Positions 22,686 to 26,860 of a DNA stretch of 26,860 nucleotides are shown one piece after another; the stretch's first letter is position 1; each line of letters opens with the position of its first letter. Source of the stretch: a virus. The notes beneath the pieces were generated by a model, which had not been told where the DNA came from, ran no database searches, and saw nothing but the letters and a program-made list of their open reading frames with translations. The translations under genes were made by a program, and so were the position numbers. The stretch is taken from IMG/VR virus record IMGVR_UViG_3300044625_001265, positions 1 through 26,860 of that record, one strand, 5' to 3'.

Positions 22686-22958
22686 GTGGCTGACACCAAC
22701 CTGCGAGAGCTCTACGACCGTGGGCACAAGGCCGTGGTCGAGCAGCTGGTCGAGAAGATCGAAAACGGTGACGCAGGCGATGGCGACCTGCGGTTGTTCG
22801 CCCAGCTGATGAAGCAGAACAACATCAGCGCCGCACCGATCGAGGGCACTGCCACCGAGGCGATGGCCCGGATGGCGGCCAAGCTCCACACCTTCGGGTC
22901 GCTGGAGGAGAAGGCCAAGGTGGTGCCGATCCGCCCGGCGCCGCCGGCTACCGCCTGA
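22686..22958 (+). CDS. Small terminase subunit (T7 gp18-like)
   Basis: GTG 22686 gives 90 residues, almost exactly the T7 gp18 length (89). The product has an N-terminal helix (ADTNLRELYDRGHKAVVEQL), an acidic turn, a middle helix pair (RLFAQLMKQNNISAAPI) and a late segment with TFGSLEEKAKVV, the general layout of T7-type small terminases, which bind DNA and guide the large subunit to packaging sites. It lies alone on the plus strand between two minus-strand genes and its last 11 bases overlap the 3' end of the large terminase gene. An upstream start at 22629 is in frame but would run through the endolysin start region. Assignment rests on size, pattern and neighbours. Confidence 0.75.
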   Translation: MADTNLRELYDRGHKAVVEQLVEKIENGDAGDGDLRLFAQLMKQNNISAAPIEGTATEAMARMAAKLHTFGSLEEKAKVVPIRPAPPATA

Positions 22959-24711
22959 CGCCACCCACGGCCCCGCTGGCCTTCGGGATGATGCCCAGGG
23001 CCAGCGCATCGAGCTTGGCGCCGGTCTCATCGAACCACGCGGCCAGGGAGGCCTCTACCAGCTCCTCTTGGCGGCGTGCGGCCACCCGCTGCTGGTCCTG
23101 GGCCGCGGCCTCCACAAAGTGGGCTGCAGCGATCGCCAGGGCGTCGATCCGGTCATAGAACAGCAGGCTGCCTCGGTCGGTGGTGATCCGGCTCGCCTGG
23201 TACATGAGCGAGCGAGGGTGGCCGTTGTCCGGGTCACGCTCGGCGCCTTCCCAGTCCTTCTGGATCAGCTCGCTGTTCACCACCAGCCGGTGCTGCTGCA
23301 CCAGGGGGGCGAGCACGTCGATGATCCGCCGCTCCTTCTGCCCAGCTGACCGTGGGGCCTCCTCGATCGAGCAGGGGTAGATGCGCTGCATCACCGGCTG
23401 CAGGATCTTGCTGAACATGCCATCGCCGAAGTTGGGCTCAGGGATGACGGCATTGACCTGCCAGCGCTTGGCGACGTTCGCCAACAGCTCCAGCACATCG
23501 TCCTCATACCCCCGGGTGGTGCCGCCGCTCTCGAGCACGAACAGGTTGCCGCTGAGCTCGGCCACCACCGCCCAGGCCAGCTCGTCGCTGCCGCGGCCAG
23601 AGGGGTCGATCGCCAGCACGCTGCGCCACTTCTCCGACCTGGGCAGCCAGCCCTGCACCATCATCGGCCGGTGGTAGTAGCGATCAGCCCCCAGCCCCAC
23701 GCAAGGCAGCTCGTTGATCCGCTGCTCTGCGCCGGATGCCCAGCTGATCACCTCCGGCAGCGCCTTGCCATCCAGCGGCATCACGATCAGGTCGCCCAGG
23801 CGGATGGGGAACTTGTCGAGGGTGCTCAGCCGGCAGTTGAGCATGTACTGCAGCTGCCAGCTGGCCTTGGTGCTGCCGGTCTCCCGCTGGATCAGCTCCT
23901 CGTCATCAAACCGTTCCGGATCGGTTGGGCCGCCCACCAGCTGCGGGTTGCCCTCGATCTCCTCCACCATGAGCGGATCGAGGCAGCCGTCGTAGACATC
24001 GAAGGTGTCCGGCTTGGGGTAGCGGGCCGGCCACATCCGCATCTTGTACCCGCGCTCGCGCACCAGCCGCCAGTACATGGAGGTTTCCAGGTGCGGCGTG
24101 CCGCGAAAGCTGATCTGCCGGGGCAGCGGCTGCCCCGCATCCGGCAACAGGATCGACTCGAACTCAGTGGTGGCCGCCCACAGCCGCTCCTGCTTCAGCG
24201 GGGTGATCGAGTTGGAGAGGGTCTCGATGTCGTCCGGGATGATCATCGTGGCCCGCTTGCCGGTCAGCGAGGGGCTGAGGATCCCGCACGCCCGCACCGA
24301 TGGCGCACCGTCGCCGCCGATGATCGCTGGGCCCACGTCGAACGCCAGGACGGACTGCCGCTGGTTCTCCCTTGGCTGCAGGCACTGCAGCAGGTCAATC
24401 TCCCGGATGCAGCGGGCCATGAAGGTGGTGATCTCCTCAGCCTTCGTTTCGGTCGCGCCAGGAATCAGGATCTTCTCCCCTTCCGGGTCGATCCGCAGGC
24501 GGTGCAATGCCCGGGCACCGCTGATGGTGGATTTGGCGATGCCACGAAAGCCCACCGTCACCGTGCGGTTGGGGCCCACCTCATCCCAGTCGCAGATGCG
24601 CAGCTGCTGCTTGGTGGGTTCATCCGCCAGACCCAGCTCGCGGAGGATGTAGCAGAAGAAGTAGGCGAACCGGCCGATGCCCAGTTCAGGGGGGATGGGG
24701 TAGACGCTCAT
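22948..24711 (-). CDS. Large terminase subunit (T7 gp19-like)
   Basis: The 587-residue product equals T7 gp19 in length (586). It is the ATP-driven packaging motor and nuclease. Walker A is GFRGIAKST (54-62), with A in place of the usual second glycine; Walker B is MIIPDDIE (156-163) with D160, D161 and E163. The nuclease half shows LAIDPSGRGSDE (D369), a middle acidic EPNFGDG (about 425-431) and DRIDALAIA (D520, D523), giving the expected RNase H-like acidic set. The start ATG lies three bases after a 13-bp hairpin. The gene is on the minus strand, opposite to the structural genes and to the small terminase, with converging 3' ends. Confidence 0.95.
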   Translation of the reverse strand: MSVYPIPPELGIGRFAYFFCYILRELGLADEPTKQQLRICDWDEVGPNRTVTVGFRGIAKSTISGARALHRLRIDPEGEKILIPGATETKAEEITTFMARCIREIDLLQCLQPRENQRQSVLAFDVGPAIIGGDGAPSVRACGILSPSLTGKRATMIIPDDIETLSNSITPLKQERLWAATTEFESILLPDAGQPLPRQISFRGTPHLETSMYWRLVRERGYKMRMWPARYPKPDTFDVYDGCLDPLMVEEIEGNPQLVGGPTDPERFDDEELIQRETGSTKASWQLQYMLNCRLSTLDKFPIRLGDLIVMPLDGKALPEVISWASGAEQRINELPCVGLGADRYYHRPMMVQGWLPRSEKWRSVLAIDPSGRGSDELAWAVVAELSGNLFVLESGGTTRGYEDDVLELLANVAKRWQVNAVIPEPNFGDGMFSKILQPVMQRIYPCSIEEAPRSAGQKERRIIDVLAPLVQQHRLVVNSELIQKDWEGAERDPDNGHPRSLMYQASRITTDRGSLLFYDRIDALAIAAAHFVEAAAQDQQRVAARRQEELVEASLAAWFDETGAKLDALALGIIPKASGAVGGVRR

Positions 24712-24714
24712 GCA

Positions 24715-24746
24715 GAGAGCCCCCCTGCCGAAACAGAGGGGCCCTC
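24715..24746 (-). other. Stable RNA hairpin in front of the large terminase start
   Basis: Read on the minus strand, 13-base arms (24746-24734 with 24727-24715) pair completely, two pairs being G-U, around the loop TTTCGG. On the plus strand those two pairs become A-C mismatches, so the structure is suited to the minus-strand RNA. It contains the G-run that would serve as ribosome site and ends three bases before the ATG. There is no T-run after it, so a simple terminator is unlikely; translational control or RNase processing fits better. The rest of the 24747-24838 gap shows nothing else clear. Confidence 0.6.
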
Positions 24747-24838
24747 ACACCACCACCGAAACGCCCTCCGAGCTTTCGCTGCGGCATCGGATTCGGCGGG
24801 CTTCCAGGAACCACCCCAGAAGGTCATCCCAGGGTAGC

Positions 24839-25144
24839 TCAAGTGCCGTAGCCGAGCTCCACCCAGATCCCTTCGTACGCCAGCACTTTCTCGATCAGCT
24901 GGTTCTTGGTGAAGTTGTCCGGGTCAACGGTCTCGCCCCAGGCGCTCTGCAGCAGTGTTGCCAATGCCGCCTTGGTCAGTGCGTTCAACGCCGTGATGCG
25001 GGCGTTCAGTTGATCAACGATCGGGGACAGGTGGGTGGCGATGTTCAGGTCCACGATCCGCTGCCAGATGCGCCACAGCGGCACCACGGAGCCGGAGAAC
25101 AGGCCGATCTCTCTGCGCTTGCAGCTGTCCAGCCAGACATTCAT
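24839..25144 (-). CDS. Hypothetical protein with C-terminal SAP/Rho-N-like segment
   Basis: ATG 25144 gives 101 residues; a GTG at 25162 would add six and abut the palindromic element. The N-terminal half is helical with several tryptophans (VVPLWRIWQRIVDLNI). The C-terminal half (TKAALATLLQSAW, then FTKNQLIEKVLAYEG) has the spacing of short helix-turn-helix SAP or Rho-N-like modules that bind nucleic acid, though the match is weak. It lies upstream of the large terminase in the same direction and downstream of the winged-helix gene. Function unknown; a packaging accessory or DNA-binding role is only a guess. Confidence 0.55.
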   Translation of the reverse strand: MNVWLDSCKRREIGLFSGSVVPLWRIWQRIVDLNIATHLSPIVDQLNARITALNALTKAALATLLQSAWGETVDPDNFTKNQLIEKVLAYEGIWVELGYGT

Positions 25145-25163
25145 CGAGCGGGCCTGGGACACG

Positions 25164-25179
25164 GCTGCACCAGTGCAGG
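25164..25179 (-). promoter_or_regulatory. Palindromic element, degenerate copy on the minus side
   Basis: On the minus strand this reads CCTGCA-CTGG-TGCAGC: a 5-bp perfect inverted repeat with a 4-base loop and one mismatch at the outer position. It lies 19 bases upstream of the ATG at 25144, between the winged-helix gene and the next minus-strand gene, matching the leader position of the other copies. Confidence 0.35.
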
Positions 25180-25190
25180 ACAGATGCAGG

Positions 25191-25586
25191 TTACTCCGGC
25201 TCCTTGGGGATCGCTATGGCCTCATCGAACTGCTGGAACAGGTGGCCGCGGCGTTGCGTGCTGCCCACTGATGCCAGTCGGGGGTTGATCAGGAAGTAGG
25301 TGTGGCCAGAGGTCTTGTCCACAGCGCGAGCGATCAGCTTCTCCTGCCGCAGGCGCTTGATGGAGGTGCAGCAGTTCGACTCAAGGATGTTCATCTGCTG
25401 GGCCAGGGCCCGCTGGGTCACGTTGACCCGACCGCTGCGCCAGTTGACGTTGGCGATCAGGCCAGTCAGGACAGCCAGGTCGCGGGGCAGCAGGCGCTTG
25501 TCGGCCATGGCACCGATGGCACAGGAAGCCAGCTCGTCGGTGAACAGCATGACGAAGTTCTCGGAACCATCCTCTCTGGGTCTCAT
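25191..25586 (-). CDS. Winged helix-turn-helix protein (RepL-like or regulator)
   Basis: The 131-residue product starts at ATG 25586. Residues 35-82 form helices ending in a helix-turn-helix (RVNVTQRALAQQMNI, then SNCCTSIKRLRQEKLI) and residues 83-102 a beta wing (ARAVDKTSGHTYFLINP). The SGRVNVTQ...LINP pattern resembles winged-helix plasmid replication initiators of the RepL kind and related regulators. It could bind an origin or an operator; the first gene next to an 800-bp non-coding region with many inverted repeats fits either. It starts the minus-strand series that includes the large terminase. No strong ribosome site is seen. Confidence 0.68.
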   Translation of the reverse strand: MRPREDGSENFVMLFTDELASCAIGAMADKRLLPRDLAVLTGLIANVNWRSGRVNVTQRALAQQMNILESNCCTSIKRLRQEKLIARAVDKTSGHTYFLINPRLASVGSTQRRGHLFQQFDEAIAIPKEPE

Positions 25587-25646
25587 TTTAGGCGGGCAGA
25601 AGAATTGGAATAGCTGCGATGACGTACTCCTGCCGAATAGGTGATG

Positions 25647-25663
25647 CCTAGGGGCCCCCTAGG
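25647..25663. repeat. Perfect 8-bp inverted repeat
   Basis: CCTAGGGG-C-CCCCTAGG is a perfect palindrome around a single C. It lies 61 bases upstream of the winged-helix gene start. Neither strand has a T-run after it, so it is not an intrinsic terminator; a protein-binding site is more likely than an RNA hairpin because the loop would be a single base. Confidence 0.7.
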
Positions 25664-25683
25664 GAAAAGAGAATTGGGCAGGT

Positions 25684-25697
25684 GGTACAAATGTTCA
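25684..25697. promoter_or_regulatory. LexA-box-like site (cyanobacterial type)
   Basis: GGTACAAATGTTCA matches the cyanobacterial LexA consensus RGTACNNNDGTWCB at all defined positions except the last. It lies about 100 bases upstream of the winged-helix gene in the non-coding region. A match of this quality is expected by chance less than once in a gap of this size, but several motifs were considered, so confidence is limited. Confidence 0.35.
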
Positions 25698-25709
25698 GCC
25701 CAGTGGTGC

Positions 25710-25726
25710 CAAGGGATTCGCCCTTG
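25710..25726. repeat. Inverted repeat CAAGGG-ATTCG-CCCTTG
   Basis: A perfect 6-bp inverted repeat with a 5-base loop, close to the LexA-like site. A further inverted pair, ATTGGGC (25673-25679) and GCCCAAT (25763-25769), brackets the LexA-like site and this hairpin. No T-run follows on either strand. It may be an operator or part of a structured origin. Confidence 0.5.
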
Positions 25727-26092
25727 CCAAAAACAAGGCAGTCTGTATCTAGCACGTTTGCCGCCCAATCCCCCACAGGCCCACCCGAAACGCACTCTGA
25801 TCTCTTACTGGAGACCCAAAGCAGATTCACAACCGGGGGGAAAGAAGGACAGGGGACCACTGCCACCACGTTGCCTCCCACCCCACCTCCAGCCGGGCTA
25901 CCACCCTGCCACGACCACATCCCCCTCGCTACCCACGCCCGCCCTCCGGTGGGGTGGCCCACCCGCCCTGCACCCCTGCAGATCACACCCCACGCACCCG
26001 GGCTGGTCCCTGCAGATCCCGCGTCATCCGCTGAGGTCCCGTTTTGGGGTCGCGTGATCTGGTGGTGTCCCCCACGCGAGGCGCGGCCGCTT

Positions 26093-26107
26093 CCCCCCTA
26101 TGGGGGG
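26093..26107. repeat. Inverted repeat of six C and six G
   Basis: Six C (26093-26098), TAT, six G (26102-26107) form a perfect inverted repeat with a 3-base centre. It is near the point where the plus strand changes from C-rich to G-rich runs. No gene overlaps it. Its role is unknown. Confidence 0.55.
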
Positions 26108-26216
26108 TCGCTCTGCTCCCCTGGGGCTGCCGCTGGAGCCCTGGGGGCTGCCCTGGTGGGCTGGCTGCTGCTGCGCTGCACCCTGGGGCCTGCCCGGCCA
26201 GTGCTGGCGGGCCACT

Positions 26217-26239
26217 GCTGCGGATGCGTGATCCGCAGC
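26217..26239. repeat. 9-bp perfect inverted repeat with 5-base loop
   Basis: GCTGCGGAT-GCGTG-ATCCGCAGC is perfect over nine base pairs and lies in non-coding DNA. A second imperfect hairpin with GCCAG/CTGGC arms lies just upstream near 26190-26210. They could form a structured RNA or protein-binding sites; no T-run follows. Confidence 0.65.
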
Positions 26240-26322
26240 GCTGGGCTGGTGGGGTGAGGGCGGGCAGCTGGGGCAACTGGAGCGGGCCTGCTGGCCTGCC
26301 CTGCCCATGAGGATGACTGACT

Positions 26323-26340
26323 GTTACGAATTGTTACAGG
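26323..26340 (+). promoter_or_regulatory. HLR1-like direct repeat (RpaB site of cyanobacteria)
   Basis: GTTACGAA-TT-GTTACAGG matches the HLR1 form of two KTTACAWW units separated by two bases, with mismatches at one position in the first unit and two in the second; both KTTAC cores and their 10-base spacing are kept. HLR1 sites are bound by the light/stress regulator RpaB in cyanobacteria. It lies upstream of the first plus-strand gene after the gap and could set its expression. No certain -10/-35 pair was found beside it. Confidence 0.45.
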
Positions 26341-26402
26341 TAGGCACGCCCCGCCTTCGCTAACGACACAACCACGCACCACACCGGCCACACTGGTGAA
26401 TG

Positions 26403-26418
26403 TCTGCAGCGATGCAGA
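26403..26418 (+). promoter_or_regulatory. Palindromic leader element, exact copy
   Basis: TCTGCA-GCGA-TGCAGA, a perfect 6-bp inverted repeat with a GNRA-type loop. It lies just upstream of, or inside the first codons of, the first gene after the large gap, depending on which in-frame ATG (26400, 26412 or 26445) is used. It joins the copies at 725 and 15503 as an exact leader copy. Confidence 0.5.
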
Positions 26419-26444
26419 TCACCACCACCGAACCTGGACAACCG

Positions 26445-26684
26445 ATGCCCACGACGACCACGCCGGCGCCCGCTTGGGACGCTGGCGAGACTATGCAGCG
26501 GCTGGCGTTCTGCCTGGATGCTGCAGCCGCTGCCGGTGCGCTCAACCGCTCGGCAGCGTCAGCGCTGGAGCTGCACTGGCTCGGCCGCTTGTGCCGGGCA
26601 CAGCAGCTGCTCGACATGCACAGCCACTGCAGCGCCGCTACCTGCGGCGTGATGCTGGCGGACTGGGCGGGAGCAGCGGCGTGA
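26445..26684 (+). CDS. Small hypothetical protein, possible first early gene
   Basis: Three in-frame ATGs exist (26400, 26412, 26445). I prefer 26445 because codons before it have lower third-position G/C and include the palindromic element; this gives 79 residues (94 from 26400). The product has a threonine/proline-rich start and then helices rich in A, L, H and C (MQRLAFCLDAAAAAGALNRS, then LHWLGRLCRAQQLLDM). No family is recognised. It follows the HLR1-like site and overlaps the next small gene as GTGA, so the two form an operon. Small early proteins of T7-like phages often inhibit host functions, but nothing here shows that. Confidence 0.55.
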   Translation: MPTTTTPAPAWDAGETMQRLAFCLDAAAAAGALNRSAASALELHWLGRLCRAQQLLDMHSHCSAATCGVMLADWAGAAA

Positions 26685-26818
26685 CCCGCACGACTGCCGC
26701 GGCCCTGGTGCTGGCGGCGCTGGGCATGGCAGCCGCCGCCCTGGTGCCACCAGTGCCAGAGCTGCCCGGGACGGCCCGGCCAGCAACGCCGCACCACTGG
26801 CAGCACGCCAGCCACTGA
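26681..26818 (+). CDS. Very small membrane or secreted peptide
   Basis: GTG 26681, overlapping the previous stop as GTGA, opens a 45-residue frame. It has a short basic start (MTRTT), a hydrophobic helix of about 16 residues (AAALVLAALGMAAAAL) and a P/H-rich tail ending HHWQHASH. That layout is a signal peptide or a single membrane anchor. The tight overlap supports translation; the function is unknown. The last 42 bases of the window after it show GGAGGG and CTCCCTCC as a possible imperfect hairpin and no gene. Confidence 0.45.
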   Translation: MTRTTAAALVLAALGMAAAALVPPVPELPGTARPATPHHWQHASH

Positions 26819-26860
26819 CGACAGCCCGGAGGGGGCCTGGTGCTCCCTCCCTGCTGCCCT

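Larger units (their letters stand above)
25587..26399. other. Large non-coding region
   Basis: No frame here has protein-like composition; the open frames are P/G/R/H-rich and biased by the base runs. The left part (25590-25800) is lower in G+C, 25850-26000 is C-rich on the plus strand and 26040-26300 G-rich, so the skew changes sign near 26030. It contains several inverted repeats and two candidate host-regulator sites listed separately. In T7 the genome end follows gene 19, so this gap may include the physical ends or a junction of right end and early region, or a replication origin. This is inference from order and composition. Confidence 0.6.

Noticed and set aside
21674-22693. A long plus-strand frame opposite the endolysin
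   Set aside because: The endolysin has two recognisable enzyme domains with active-site residues; the opposite frame is L/V/R/H-rich without motifs.
24352-24380. Further copy of the palindromic element in the large terminase gene (CTGCAGGCACTGCAG)
   Set aside because: The loop is five bases and the arms lack the outer T/A; it looks like ordinary leucine/glutamine codon use.
23671-24837. A long plus-strand frame opposite the large terminase
   Set aside because: The terminase has Walker and nuclease motifs and the right length; the opposite frame is shadow sequence.
25647-25663. CCTAGGGG palindrome as an intrinsic terminator
   Set aside because: No T-run follows on either strand and the loop would be one base; kept as an inverted repeat only.
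26180-26245. A tRNA gene around the 9-bp hairpin
   Set aside because: The stem and loop sizes do not match an anticodon arm and no acceptor, D or T arms could be folded around it.
25682-26257. A 191-codon frame in the large gap
   Set aside because: Composition follows the C- and G-runs (P/A/G/R/H/W), there is no ribosome site and no domain pattern; treated as non-coding.

Overview
The window is the late half of a T7-like podovirus genome (Autographiviridae-type gene order) with high G+C and codons that mostly end in G or C. The plus strand runs, in T7 order: major capsid protein (5'-truncated), a strong intrinsic terminator, tail tubular proteins A and B, four or five internal/ejection proteins and the tail fibre. 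After the fibre come small genes, a second adhesin-like protein and a lysis region. Overlapping stop/start codons (ATGA, TGATG, GTGA) join most of the structural genes. A cyanobacterial host (Cyanobium/Synechococcus type) is plausible but not proven. It is suggested by the MKFNPFTG-type start of the second adhesin, the fibre ending, and two short sites in the large gap that resemble cyanobacterial HLR1 (RpaB) and LexA boxes.

Layout: 1-651 capsid; 679-703 terminator; 744-5132 tail tube and small internal proteins; 5132-15474 three very large internal virion proteins (951, 1366 and 1128 aa), with a lysozyme-like domain on the first and a ParB-like domain in the second; 15523-18117 T7-type tail fibre with 100-residue tandem repeats; 18120-20651 small proteins plus a BspA-like leucine-rich-repeat protein; 20667-21622 small membrane proteins likely to include holin/spanin functions; 21512-22657 (minus) an endolysin joining a glucosaminidase-like domain to an L,D-transpeptidase-fold domain; 22686-22958 (plus) small terminase; 22948-24711 (minus) large terminase; 24839-25586 (minus) an unknown protein and a winged-helix protein; 25587 to about 26399 non-coding DNA with palindromes and candidate host-regulator sites; then two small plus-strand genes that may begin the early region.

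How it works together: capsid, tail tube, ejection proteins and fibre build the particle. The ejection proteins would cross and open the cell wall, and one may deliver a ParB-like domain into the host. The lysis genes release progeny and the terminases package DNA. Unlike T7, the two terminase genes are on opposite strands and the endolysin is divergent from the small terminase.

The most unusual signal is a 16-bp palindromic element, TCTGCA-N4-TGCAGA. It occurs exactly at 725, 14920, 15503 and 26403, and in degenerate form at 18474, 20878, 22669 and 25164. Nearly all copies lie immediately upstream of genes, so it is a good candidate for a phage-specific promoter, operator or 5'-leader hairpin.
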